A stretch of 64,000 nt of DNA from Bettongia penicillata ogilbyi (lineage: Eukaryota; Chordata; Mammalia; Diprotodontia; Potoroidae): the NCBI GenBank assembly GCA_023548195.1, contig JAJHZJ010000028.1:1928501-1992500 (forward strand), read 5' to 3'. Position 1 is the first letter of the stretch; the number at the start of each line of letters is the position of its first letter. Below are positions 40,685 to 51,345 of this stretch, one piece after another. The position numbers and the translations under genes are program-made. Under the pieces are notes generated by a model, which saw only the letters and a program-made list of their open reading frames with translations, was not told where the DNA came from and searched no databases.

Positions 40685-40815
40685 GAGAAGCACAGGATTT
40701 CAGAGTTGGAAGAAACATTAAAGAGCCTCTAACCCAAATTGTTCATTTTACAAATGAAGAAGCTGAAGCCCAGGTAGATTTGGTGACTTTCCCAAGGTCA
40801 TACAAGTGGTAACAT
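40685..40815 (-). mobile_element. MIR3-type SINE
   Basis: CACAGGATTTCAGAGTTGGAAG, AAATGAAGAAGCTGAAGCCC and CCAAGGTCATACAAGTGGTAAC. The head is lost at the adjoining SINE tail. Confidence 0.75.
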
Positions 40816-40834
40816 AAATTCTCATTGACTGTAT

Positions 40835-41030
40835 TTGTACAAATGATATTGGGGCCACCTCCAGTCATCCTGATGAACATCTAGTCACTGGACTCAGACA
40901 ACTCAGGAGGAGAAAGTGAGGTTGGGGACCTTGCACAGCCCTCCCTCACTCAAAACAAAGTCAAGTGTAAGTCATGTCATCATTTCACTGATGTCATGGT
41001 CTTCTTTGAAAATGAAGGACAAACAGACTG
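40835..41030 (+). mobile_element. RTE-tailed SINE, 3' part
   Basis: CTCCAGTCATCCTGATGAAC, GGAGGAGAAAGTGAGGTTGG, CAGCCCTCCCTCACTCAAAAC and CATGGTCTTCTTTGAAAATG. Shares its tail with the RTE 3' end at 9230-9772. Confidence 0.75.
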
Positions 41031-41142
41031 TGAGTAGACCAAGCTGCCTGAGTGGGGACCACACTGGGTAATCCAGCTCATCCTCTCCCCTCTGTCTCCC
41101 TCTCCCTTTCCTTTGGGGCTTTGGGGATTACTGGCTAGATGT

Positions 41143-41240
41143 CCTTCCTTCCCTCCCTCCCTCCCTTCTTCCTAACTTCCTTCCTTCCTTCTTTCCTTCC
41201 TTCCTTCCTTCCTTCCTTCCTTCCTTCCTTCCTTCCTTCC
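41143..41240. repeat. (TTCC)n microsatellite
   Basis: Roughly 23 TTCC/TCCC units, nearly perfect over 41189-41240. Its complement gives a Gly-Arg-Lys-Glu repeat frame (41172-41399) that is not a gene. Confidence 0.95.
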
Positions 41241-41429
41241 TATTCCAAAAACCTTAAACCCAGGGCACTCTGAAGCACATGGGCTGGATAACAATAGGTC
41301 CCTGCCCAAGTTCCACTTAATGGCTGGCTTAGAGTGATTATTACTAGTAGCAGTTTCTGTTGATTTAATTATTTTACTTTTGTTCATCAAAAGGGCCATT
41401 CCCTGACTACTTCTTTTTTTTTTTTTTTT

Positions 41430-42484
41430 GGCTTTAAGCTATTAATATAAATTTATTTATTTAACTTTTTACATTCATTTTCACAAAAATTTGTGTTCCA
41501 AATTTTCTGCCCTTTTATCCCCTCCCCCCACCCCAATACACCAAGCATTCTAATTTTCCCTATCACCAATCTGCCCTCTCTTCTATCATTCCTCCCTTCT
41601 TTTGTCCCCATCTTCTCTTTTGTCCTGTAGGGCCAGATGACTTTCTATTCCCCATTAATTGTATTTCTTATTTCCTACTAGCAACAACAATACTAAACAG
41701 TTGTTCCTAAAACTTTGAGTTTCCAATTCTCCCCATCCCTCCCTCCCCACCCATTCCCTTTGGGAAGGCAGGCAATTCAATATAGGCCATATCTGTGTGG
41801 TTTTGCAAATGACTTCCATAATAGTCATGTTGTGTAAGACTAACTGTATTTCCCTCCATCCTATCCTGCCCCCATTTTTTCTATTCTGTCTTTTGATCCT
41901 GTCCCTCCCTGAGTGTTGACTTCAAACGGCTCCCTCCTCCCATTGCCCTCCCTTCCATCATCCCCCCCACCTTGCTTATCTCCTTCTCCCTCACTTTCCT
42001 GTATTGTAAGATAGGTTTTCATACCAAAATGCGTGTGCATTTTATTCCTTCCTTTAGTTGAATGTCATGAGGGTAAACTTCTTGGTTTTTTTCTCTCATC
42101 TCTCCTCTTTTTCCCTCCACTAAAAAGTCTCCTGCTTGCCTCTTGAATGAGATATAATTTACCCCATTCCATTTCACCCTCTTTCCTCCCACTGCATTTC
42201 TCTCTCACCATTTACCTTAATTTCTTTTAAGATATGGTCCCATCCTATTCAATTCACTCTGTGCTCTCTGTCTCTGTATGTGCGTGCATGTGTGTATGTG
42301 TGTGCGTGCACACGTGTACGTGTGTGTGTGTGTGTGTATGTGTGTGTGTGGTCCCACCAACTACCCAGATACTGAAAAGTTTTAAGAGTTACAAATATTG
42401 TCTTTCCATGTAGGAATGTAAACAGTTCACTTTTGGTAAGTCCCTTATGACTTCTCTTTGCTGTTTACTTTTTCATGCTTCTTC
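41430..42484 (-). other. HAL1 3' UTR
   Basis: From the ORF1 stop to poly-A. The minus strand is purine-rich (GGGAGG and GGGTGGGGAGGG blocks) and ends with AAATTTGGAACACAAATTTT, then GTGAAAATGAATGTAAAAAG. The same terminal pattern appears in the L1 ends at 47160 and 55430. A TG/CA run of about 75 bp lies at 42276-42350. Confidence 0.75.
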
Positions 42485-43584
42485 TCATTCTTGTGTTTGA
42501 AAGTCAAATTTTCTTTTCAGCTCTGGTCTTTTCATCAAGAATGCTTGAAAGTCCTCTGTTTCATTGAAAGACCATATTTTCCCCTGAAGTATTATACTCA
42601 GTTTTGCTGGGTGGGTGATTCTTGGTTTGAGTCCTAGTTCCTTTGACTTCTGGAATATCCTATTCCATGCCCTTTGATCCCTTAATGTAGAAGCTGCTAG
42701 ATCTTGAGTTATCCTGATTTTATTTCCACAATACTGGAATTATTTCTTTCTAGCTGCTTGCAATATTTTCTCCTTGACTTGGGAATTCTAGAATTTGGCC
42801 ACAAGGTTCCTAGGAGTTTCTCTTTTTGGATCTCTTTCAGGCGGTGATCAATGGATTCTTTCAATACTTATTTTGCCCTCTGGTTGTAGAATCTCAGGGC
42901 AGTTTTCCTTGATAATTTCATGGAAGATGATGTCTAGGCTCTTTTTTTGATCATAGCTTTCAGGTAGTCCCATAATTTTTAAATTGTCTGTCCTAGATCT
43001 ATTTTCCAGGTCAGTTTTTTTCCCATGAGATATTTCACATTCTCTTCCATTTTTTCATTCTTTTGGTTTTGTTTGGTGATTTCTTGGTTTCTCAGAAAGT
43101 CGTTAGACTCCATCTGTTCCATTCTAATTTTGAGAGAACTATTATCTTCAGTGAGCTTTTAAACCTCTTTTTCCATTTGGCTAATTCTGCTTTTGAAAGC
43201 ATTCTTCTCCTCATTGGCTTTTTGAACCTCTTTTGCCAATTGAGTTAGCCTATTTTTCAAGGTGTAATTTTCTTCAGCATTTTTTTGGGTTTCCTTTAGC
43301 AAGGTATTGACCCGTTTTTCATGCTTTTCTTGCATCTCTCTCATTTCCCTTCCCAGTTTTTCCTCCACCTGTCTAACTTGATTTTCAAAATCCTTTTTGA
43401 GCTCTTCCATGGCCTGAGCCCACCAGACATCCACCTGGGACATCTGGGATACAGAGGCTCCGACCTCCACGTCTTTCTCTGATGGTAAGAATTGTTCCTC
43501 GTCATCAGAATTGAAAGGTGGGAACATCTGTACCCCATCAAGGTAGCTTTCTATAGTCTTATTTTTCTTCCCTTTTCTGGGCAT
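42485..43584 (-). pseudogene. HAL1/L1 ORF1 pseudogene
   Basis: An intact start at 43584 opens a 141-residue frame (MPRKGKKNK at its N-terminus) that stops at 43159-43161. Residues from about 50 onward are Glu/Lys/Gln-rich with heptad spacing, the coiled coil of L1 ORF1 proteins. Beyond the stop the minus strand still reads RRM-like DNLKIMGLPES, then KILQAARKK and ITQDLAASTLRDQRAWN, the conserved RNA-binding and C-terminal parts, in shifted frames and broken by further stops, ending FDFQTQE near 42485. In intact elements the protein is a nucleic-acid chaperone in the retrotransposition RNP. This copy cannot make it. Confidence 0.85.
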
Positions 43585-44249
43585 TTTCCCAGCCAGTTAC
43601 TTGACTTCTGAGATTCCTGTCCACCCCCGCCTAGATCTGCCCAGCTAGTGCTTGGCATCTGAGATTCAAATGGGCTTTCAGCAGCAGTCGCGGCTGCTAT
43701 TCAATGTGAGCTTAAGTTCTGGTTCTCAGGTGGGGGCAGGGCTGCCTCCCAGGCTCAGTTCCCTCAGGGGGTTTATGCAGAGACCTTTGGTAATGGCCCT
43801 GAACTTCTGCCTGCTGCTCTAGGAGTTCTGGGCTGCCACCTGCCTCTGCCGCTGCCTCTGCCACTGCCTCCCAAGGGGGCCCAAGTCACGGAGACACCCA
43901 CTCCCCTCTCGGCCAGCCCAGAAGTCTCTCTCACTGACCTGTAGTGTCTGTGGGCAGAGGGACCTTCCCTGCTGCTGGAGGTTCCGTCCCTGAAGCCTGC
44001 TTGGATCTGCTCCTCTTGGGCCACCCGGCCAGGGCAGTTCAAGGGTGGGCTCCACTGTCCGGAGCGCGACAGACCCCTGGGGACGGCTCTCCAGGGCTCT
44101 CTGGAATGGAAATCTTTTCCCCTGTGTTTCTGCGTGCCTTGCAGTGCTCCAGAATTTGTGGGCAGTTCTTTTTGCAGGAAATGTATGGGCTGTGGGTTCG
44201 GAGCTAGCAAACATGAGTCTTTCTACTCTGCCATCTTGGCTCCTCCCCG
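43585..44249 (-). promoter_or_regulatory. HAL1 5' UTR / internal promoter region
   Basis: GC- and CpG-rich compared with the rest of the window. Minus-strand start at 44249 reads GGGGAGGAGCCAAGATGGC; the complement GCCATCTTGG at 44230-44239 contains a YY1-like core, known in human L1 to set transcription start. Long open frames exist on both strands: minus 43773-44210 (145 codons) and 43819-44214 (131 codons), plus 43944-44207 (87 codons). I read them as noncoding, since GC-rich sequence has few stops. Confidence 0.65.
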
Positions 44250-44324
44250 CCCTGACTACTTCTTAAAGAGGCCTACTCCCTGAATAGATGTTACCACCCT
44301 CTAAGTGAGTACCTGAAAAGGCCT

Positions 44325-44550
44325 GCCTATAAAGGCCAAGGTCTCCCATTGCATCCTAGGCCATCTCTGGTTATCCTGATGAATATCTGGTCACTGGGCC
44401 CAGATGGCTCAGGAGGAGAAAGTGAGGTTAGTGATGTTGTATAGCCCTTCCTCACTCAAAACAAAGTCAAGTGCAAGTCATGTGTCATCATTTCTCTGAT
44501 GTCATGGTCTTCTTCAAAAATGAAGGACAAATACAGACAAATTATATTGA
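44325..44550 (+). mobile_element. RTE-tailed SINE
   Basis: AAGGTCTCCCATTGCATCCTAG, GGTTATCCTGATGAATATCTGG, GGAGGAGAAAGTGAGGTTAG, CATGGTCTTCTTCAAAAATG. Its 5' part may extend to about 41310 on the far side of the HAL1, in which case the HAL1 landed inside this SINE. Confidence 0.75.
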
Positions 44551-44935
44551 TTATTGTTGTATTCTATATTCCCTCTGATCTTAGCAACAGGATTTTTATC
44601 ATAGACACTATGTGCCCAGACCAGTGCTATATACCTGATAAAAACTGTACTACTTTAAGAATGTGTAATTTGGTCAGTATAGTTACTCCCTCCACTGAAG
44701 TAGATTTGCAGTGTTTCTGTAAGTGGTCTTTGAAAGTTTCTATGGTCAAAAGAATCATCACTCTTTATTCAGTCTTGTGCTGACTCTTTCTGAAATTAGA
44801 GGGACTGATCTTCACCTAACAGAACACACCATCCATCACTGGGTCCACCCTTGAAGTCTTTCCAGTGTGGAAGAAATTGACAGAGGTTATTCTTCATTCA
44901 AGGATGTGAACTTCTGAGACCAGATTACTGAATTT
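44550..44935. other. No recognised feature
   Basis: Unassigned. The 94-codon plus-strand frame 44499-44783 begins in the SINE tail and has no domain. Confidence 0.35.
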
Positions 44936-45130
44936 TCAGTATCAGCATATACTCCTCAGGAATTATCAAACACTATAAATCAAGGTTTGATTTATTGTTT
45001 TGTTGATTTCTGGACCTAAGAAAATGATGAAAATGTTAGTAATTCAGATGAAACTTGAAAATGTGTCAAATACATTATTTTTCAGAAAGCCTGTTGTTAA
45101 ATATTTACCAGGATACCTCTTGCTCCAGTA
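44935..45130 (-). repeat. Unnamed interspersed repeat family, copy C
   Basis: Reverse complement of the A/B family: AAATCAAGGTTTGATTTATTG, TTTTGTTGATTTCTGGACC, AATGATGAAAATGTTAG and TTAAATATTTACCAGGATACC. The central dyad AAATCAA/TTGATTT is preserved. Confidence 0.6.
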
Positions 45131-45450
45131 GTGGACTCTCTGAGAATACAGGGCCATCTTAACACTATAGTGAGACAACCAAGGAGAATTTTATTGAGTA
45201 AGAATTCTTAATACTGACTTGATAGATAACTGACATTTACAAAGGCAGGATTAGGAAGTATTGCCAATTTTTACATTTGTGAAAAACTTAATGGCATTAT
45301 GAGGTAATGGATCCTTGAAATGGTGGGGCAAAAAAAGCATTAAATTAGGTAGTAATCATAACTGTCTTTCTCTTTTCTTTGGTCAATGTACCAACAATAA
45401 CAAAAAAATTAATCTAGAAAATTTAGCTAAGAATGTAGGAGCAGTGTGCA
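45130..45450. other. No recognised feature
   Basis: Unassigned AT-rich sequence. Confidence 0.35.
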
Positions 45451-45454
45451 AAAA

Positions 45455-45537
45455 GCATGGGATTGGTATTCAGAGGGCCAAGGTTCATATCCCATTCTGC
45501 TTCTCACCACCCATTGTGACTTTGGACACCTAATCCA
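45455..45537 (+). mobile_element. MIR head fragment
   Basis: AAGCATGGGATTGGTATTCAG, AGGTTCATATCCCATTCTGC and TTGTGACTTTGGACACC. It ends where a minus-strand L2 begins. Confidence 0.55.
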
Positions 45538-45544
45538 TCCAAAG

Positions 45545-46605
45545 AGTATATATTAGCACCTGATATATATCAGGCATTGTGCAAGCGATATAAAATTTTA
45601 AAAAATTCTTCTCAGGACCTGTATTTTTGGCAAGCATACATAACATGCACACAAATAAGTAAATAAAGATAACAGAAGTAAATTTAAATTAACTGGGGGC
45701 AGGGGGAACTAAACTGGGGAGATCAGGAAAAGTCCTGTTATAGGGGGTGGCTTCTGAGCTAATTTTTGAAGACTAGGGACAGAGGTGATAATGAGAGCAT
45801 TTCAAGCAAAGAAAGCACCCGTAAATAATCATAGGAGTGGGAAAAGAAAGGTTAAGTACAGGGAACAGCCTAGTAGGCCAATTTGATTGAAACATAGATT
45901 TTGTGAAGGGAAATAAAGTGAAATCATTCTGGGAAGATAGTTTAAAACTAGATTGTGAGGATCCTGAGTGGTGAACAGAAGGGTTGAAAGTTTATCCTTG
46001 CAGTAATGGGGAGTCACAGAAGCTTCTTGAGAAAGTGAGTGGCATTAGTCATGCCTGTGTACTATCAATTCAGTAGCTGTATGGAGGATGAATTGGAGGA
46101 GAAAGAGTCCAGTTAGGATATTAATGGAATAGTCCAGGTGGGAGGTGATGGGGGTCTTAACTAGAGTGATTGTTCTATGAGTGGAGAGAATGGGACAGGT
46201 GTAAGAGATATTGTGCGTGTAAAATTGATAAGACAATTATTTATTGAATTCATATAGAGTCAATGAAGGGGAAGGAAAAATGAAGGGTAAAGGATATGTT
46301 GTGAATTTTGGTGATTAGAAGGATGATGTTCTTAACATGAATAGGGGGGTTCATGGACAAAGATAACATTTCCTGATTTGGGATTCATTTGAGATACTTA
46401 GAAAACATCCATATAAAAATATACAACAGCAGTTGGTGATACATACAGCACCAGAGCTCTCAAGAAAGATGAGGTCTAGATTTGTAGACTTGAGAATCCT
46501 GTACACAAAGTAATCATTGAAGTTGTTGGAGTTATCACTGAAACAGAGCAAAAGAGAGAAAGGTTGAGACCTCAAAATGCAGTTCTGAGGTAACCCCAGC
46601 ATAAA
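45545..46605 (-). mobile_element. L2 LINE, long 3' portion
   Basis: From the terminus (CACCTGATATATATCAGGCA) through GTGGCTTCTGAGCTAATTTTTG, GTTTAAAACTAGATTGTGAGG, TAATGGGGAGTCACAGAAGC, TAGTCCAGGTGGGAGGTGAT and AGATTTGTAGACTTGAG. About 1.06 kb uninterrupted, the cleanest long L2 here. No open frame survives. Confidence 0.75.
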
Positions 46606-46611
46606 GGCTGA

Positions 46612-46700
46612 CCCCAGTTCTGCCTTTCTTCACCTGTAAATTAAGGATTTTGAATTATGGGATCCCTAAAGTCCTTTCCAATTCTCACCTGTGAGTATGC
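46612..46700 (+). mobile_element. MIR3 3' half
   Basis: CTTTCTTCACCTGTAAATTAAGG, AATTATGGGATCCCTAAAG and GTCCTTTCCAATTCTCACC. Confidence 0.6.
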
Positions 46701-47128
46701 TTCCTCTCCTTTCATGACATTTGAAGCTGATATCAGCATGCCTCTTGGATAATATACCATCACAGCTCATTAACTTATTTACCATTAATTTAACTTCTAA
46801 TTGATTTAATTTCTAAAATTGATACCTTCGTTTCCAAGTCAGAAAGCACAAATATACCACATTCAAACATCACAATCTAGTTTGTTCTTCTCTTTTAAAA
46901 ATGTATTGGTATCTTTTGTTTTTATTTCACCTTTATTACCCAGTATATTCCTTCCCCTATTTTTAAAAGAAAAACAAAAAAGAAAGAAGAGAAAACAACA
47001 TTTCAGTAAAACTAACCAACACATCAATCCACATTTATTATGTTCTATCTCATGTCTCTACCTCTGCAAAGAATGAAAAGAAGCGTATTCTCATACTTCT
47101 ATATTAGGACCAATGCATATTACACTGT

Positions 47129-49560
47129 ATTCCCTTTTTTGTATTTTTTACTTATTTTGTTAGAAATTTTCCAATTATTTTCAACATTCATTTTTAAAAA
47201 TTTTGAGTTCCAAATTTTCTTCTTCCTGCCCCCCACCTTTCCACCACTCATTGAAAAGGCAAACAATGTGATATTTAGTTGTACATGTGAGGTCATGGAA
47301 AATATATTTCCATATTAACTATTTTGAAGGAAAAAAACAAGTAAAATAAAGTGGAAAAGTATGCTTCAGTCTACACTTGCAGTTAATCAGTTCCCTCTCT
47401 GAAGGTGGATAGTACATTTTTAAAAAAGAAAATCATGGCTCCTTTAGAGTTATCTTGGATAATTGTTTTGATCAGAGTAGCTAACTCTTTCACAGTTGAT
47501 CATCACTAAAATATTACTGTTACTGTGTACAGCATTCTCCTGGTTCTGTTCACTTCTCTTTGCATCAGTTCATGTAAGTCTTCCTAGGTTTTTCTGAAAT
47601 CATCCTGCTCATCATTTCTTCTAGCACAATAGTATTCCATCATAATCACACACCACAACTTGTTCAATCATTCCCCAATTGATAGGCATCCCCTTAATTT
47701 CCAATTCTTTTCCACCACAAAAAGAGCTGTTATAAATATTTTAGGACATATGGGTCCTTTTCCTTTTCCTTTGATTTCTTTGGGTTATAGATGTAGTAGT
47801 GAGATTGCTGGACCAAAGGGCATGTTTTATAGTCCTTTGAGCACAGTTCCAAATTGTTCTCTGGAATGATTGAACTAGCTCACAACTCCACCAATGGTAA
47901 ATTATTCCTTTTTACATTTTCTATTTTTCCACACACCCTCCAGCATTTATCATTTTCCTTTTCTGTCATATTAACCAAATTGATAAGTGTACAGTGGTAT
48001 CTCAAAGTTGTTTTAATTTGTATTTCTCTAATCAATAATGATTTTGGGAGTTTTTTCATTTGACTATTGTTGACTTTGATTTCTTCTTCTGAAAATTCCC
48101 TGTTTATGTCCTTTAGCCATTTATCAGTTGGGGCATGGCTCATATTTTAATAAGTTTGGCTCATTTTCCTACATATTTGAGAAATGAGGTTTTTATCAGA
48201 AAAATGTGCTGCGAAATTTCCCCCCCAATTTCCTGCTTTCCTTCTACTTTTGACTACATTGCTTATGTTTTACAAAAAGGCTTCATTTCAGGTAATCAAA
48301 ATTATTCTATCTCTCATTTGGTCACAAATTTTTCCATTATCCATACTTGTGATAGGTAAATTTTTCTATGTTCACCCAATTTGCTTTATGTCTAAATCAT
48401 TTACTTATTTCTATCTTATATTTTGGTATATTGTGTGAGATCTTGGTCTGTGCCTGGTCTCTACCAAACCACTTTCCAGTTTTTCCAACATTTTTTGTCA
48501 AATGATGAACTCTTGCCCTAAAAGCTTGCATCTTTGGGTTTATCAAACATTAGATTACTATGGTCATTTCCTACTGTTCATATAATTAATCTATTCCACT
48601 GATCCACCACTCTATTTCTTAGCCAGTGCCAGATTGTTTTGATGATTACCACTTTGTAATATAGTGTGAAATCTGGTACCACTAAACTACCTTTCTTTAC
48701 TTTTTTCCCCTTCAATTGCCTTGATATTCCTGACTTTTTGTTCTTCAAGATGAATTTTGTTAATATTTCTTTTCTAGTGCTACAAAATAATTCTTTGGTA
48801 GTTTGGTATGGCCCTGAATAAGTAAATTAGTTTAAGTAGAATTGTCATTTTTATTATTTGGTTTGGCTCACCCATGAGCAATTAATATTCCTCAGTTGTT
48901 TAGATCTGTCTTTATTTGAGTAAAAAGTGTTTTGTAATTGTGTTCATATTTGGGTTTGTCTTGACAGGTAGACTCCCTAGTATTTTATATTGTCTGCAAT
49001 TATTTTAAATGAAATTTCTCTTTCTGTCTCTTTCTGTTGAGTTTTGCTGGTAACATATAGAAATGTTGATAATTATTTTAGAAACAACAGTTTGGCTAAA
49101 GTTGTTCATTGTTACATCTGATTTTTAGTTGATTCTCTAGGGTTCTCTAAGCATGCTATCATATCATCTACAAAGAGTGATAGTTTTGTTTCCTCAATGC
49201 CTGTTTTTATTCCTTTATTTTATTTTTCTTGTCTTACTGCTAGCATTTCTAATATAACATTAAATAATAATGGTAATAATGGACATCCTTGGTTCACCTC
49301 TGATCTTATTGCAAAGGCTTCTTGTTTGTCCCCATTACAGATAATGTTTGCTTTTGGTTTTTGATAGATGTCGCTTATTCTACCAGATTCCATTTACTCC
49401 TATGTTTCCTAGTGTTTTTAATAAAGAAAAGTGTTGTATTTTGTCAAAAGTCTTTTCTTCATCTATTGATATGATCACATGATTTGTTATTGATATGGTC
49501 AATTATATTCATAGTTTTCCTAATATTGAAACAATTCCTGGAACAAATCCCACCTGGCCG
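47129..49560 (-). mobile_element. 5'-truncated L1: ORF2 reverse transcriptase to 3' end
   Basis: About 2.4 kb from within the ORF2 reverse-transcriptase domain (49560) to the 3' UTR, whose minus strand ends AAATTTGGAACTCAAAATTT, then AATGAATGTTGAAAATAATT. No ORF1 or 5' UTR, the usual outcome of incomplete target-primed reverse transcription. Small minus-strand frames, e.g. 47880-48143, are ORF2 C-terminal remnants. Confidence 0.85.
47800..49560 (-). pseudogene. L1 ORF2 pseudogene (reverse transcriptase and C-terminal region)
   Basis: The minus strand reads IISIDEEKTFDKIQH at about 49430-49475 (palm motif A with its catalytic Asp) and LFVDDMIACLENPRE at about 49130-49175 (motif C, the FADD box, here Val for Ala with both Asp kept). 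Further on, EIQIKTTLRYH and CWRVCGKIENV at 47880-48143 match the ORF2 C-terminal region. Frameshifts and stops separate these pieces. The endonuclease domain is absent. Confidence 0.8.
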
Positions 49561-49739
49561 TAGCGTATGAACTTTGTGGCACTGTTCGCTTTGCATTTTT
49601 ATCGCTGTCGCTCTTTTCATCTATAATATGCTACTTGTGGATAGTTTTCCTCTGCATCAACTCATGTGGGTCTTTCCATGTAGCAATAATGCAATATTCA
49701 TAGTCATCAACAAAATCTAGTTTATTTTTTTAAAGGAAC

Positions 49740-50225
49740 AGTAACTCACCACAGTGGAATTGTAATTATAAAAGAGTATCAAATAAATAGGAGCCCCCAG
49801 TGGGCCTTTGCCACCTCTTTCTTCCTATTTAGAGAATAAATCTTTTAAAGCAAGTCATCCCATTACAAAATAACGCAACCAAAAATATCCACCCCAAAAC
49901 AACTCCCAAGGAAACAAAGCAGAACCAGAAAAAAAGGGAGTATAATTCTGATCATATGACAAATGTGAATTAGAACAATGGGCATACAATGAATAATCTC
50001 CAAGGAACTTGGAGTGACAGAAAAACTTTTTATATTTTACACACTTAAATTCATTAATTTAGAAAAAATAGTTATTATGCAGATTTACTTGGTTTTACTG
50101 ATGTTCAATATCATGTTTTTAAATGAATATTTAATTTTTTGTACTGAAAGTAATAAAAGGAACTCCTCATTTGTTGGACATGATATTTTGCTAAATATTT
50201 GAAAGGTACTCCATACAGAAGGAAC
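49740..50225. other. No recognised feature
   Basis: AT-rich. Contains an A-rich block near 49865-49945 and a Leu/Ile-rich 62-codon frame (50014-50202) with no supporting context. Confidence 0.35.
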
Positions 50226-50350
50226 GCCATATGGAGAGACCGTGTGGCACCCTGGGAATCTGAAGACCTAGATTTATGTCCTACTACCAACACCTATCTC
50301 AGAAAAATTATTTCAACTTTCTAAGCCTCAGTTACTCATCTGAGTTTGAG
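50225..50350 (+). mobile_element. MIR CORE-SINE fragment
   Basis: CACCCTGGGAATCTGAAGACC, AGATTTATGTCCTACTACCA and CTTTCTAAGCCTCAGTTACTC. Confidence 0.65.
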
Positions 50351-51235
50351 GTTTGGGAGAGGTTTGGGGCAAAGTCATTTTGGGTTCTCCCACTCTGTGA
50401 TGCTCACTTTTTAAAGGTATTTTCACTTCTATTCATCTCTTATTCTGTAGAGACCTATGCTGACGCCTAAGAGAGAGAGATGTATTTACATCCTGAAGTT
50501 TTAATTAAGTGTTCTCAATTGTTGAATGAAAGCCTGGGTCGCCTGGGATAAAAACCCAGTTGGATAAGAGGGAGGCAGTGAAGATCATCAACTCCTTTTG
50601 TAGAGAGACAAATTCCTAAGAGAACTGCCTAATTAGAGGCTTCTTCTCTTACCAGGAATCAAGGGATATGCACTGTGACCATAAAATCTAAAAGGCTGCC
50701 ATGGAATAGTTAGGAAGGTAGGCATGAAAACCACCAGTCCAGTTATCTTTCATGTTAACAATGTAATTTACCACAGTTTGACTCCAACTCCAACCTAAAG
50801 ACCAAGAGATCAGGAAAAAAATAGAGGTGGAAGGAGAGTCTAAGCTTGTCTCCCAGGAGGAAAACAATTAATAGCTGACCATTTCCTCATGTGATTTAAG
50901 GATTTATCCTTCTTTTCTACTTCTAACAGTTTTGCCCAGCTGCCCTGGAGGAGGGCAAGGGTGGGGGCAGGTGACCAGAGTCTGCCTTCCTTTGAGAAAG
51001 ATGCCTCCATTCTGAGGGACAAGGAAGGTCCTGCTATTTCATTACTTCGGAACAAATGATACATATTAAATTACTTTCGAAACTTAGGATCATTTCTTAT
51101 TCTTTTTTTACTTGAAGTTTTTTCTTCAGAGTGGAATTAGCCAGTTACTTTAATTTGCTGTGTATGTTTTCTTATTTACTAACTTCTAACTACTACTAAA
51201 CCAGTCATAAAAATAAGCCCTCATCTAGCAGTCTA
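50350..51235. other. No recognised feature
   Basis: About 900 bp of unassigned sequence. Minus-strand frame 50840-51064 has no domain. Confidence 0.35.
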
Positions 51236-51237
51236 AA

Positions 51238-51345
51238 ACTAGTGACGTGACCGTGAATGCGTCATTTCATGAATCCGAACCTCAGTTTTCTGTTCAGTAA
51301 AATAGTACCTACCCACCAGGTTGTTGCAAGCATCAACCCTGACCA
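51238..51345 (+). mobile_element. MIR fragment
   Basis: CATTTCATGAATCCGAACCTCAG, TACCTACCCACCAGGTTGTTG. Read in reverse this supplies the C-terminal part of the 117-codon frame at 51262-51615. Confidence 0.6.

Larger units (their letters stand above)
41401..44264 (-). mobile_element. Complete half-L1 (HAL1) retrotransposon with 15-bp TSD
   Basis: Flanked by a perfect direct repeat, CCCTGACTACTTCTT, at 41401-41415 and 44250-44264, with a T-run (poly-A of a minus-strand element) at the left. On the minus strand it starts GGGGAGGAGCCAAGATGGC, like L1 5' UTRs that carry a YY1-type AAGATGGC site. It then has a CpG-rich 5' UTR (to 43585), a broken ORF1 (43584 to about 42485) and about 1.05 kb of 3' UTR (with a CA microsatellite) to poly-A. 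No ORF2 fits in 2.83 kb and none is seen, which defines HAL1 (ORF1-only derivatives of L1 that depend on L1 enzymes). Because the duplication is perfect and the 5' end is present, it inserted at full length. Confidence 0.85.
46895..49740 (-). mobile_element. Older L1 3' region, split by a younger L1
   Basis: Left arm 46895-47128 (CAGTAAAACTAACCAACACATC, ATGTCTCTACCTCTGCAAAG) and right arm about 49560-49740 (AGTTTTCCTCTGCATCAACTC, ATGTGGGTCTTTCCATGTAGC) read in order as one marsupial L1 3' end on the minus strand. The 2.4 kb between them is another L1. I found no target duplication at the junctions, so the nesting is inferred. Confidence 0.5.

Noticed and set aside
41172..41399. Gly-Arg-Lys-Glu repeat frame
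   Set aside because: Complement of a (TTCC)n microsatellite.
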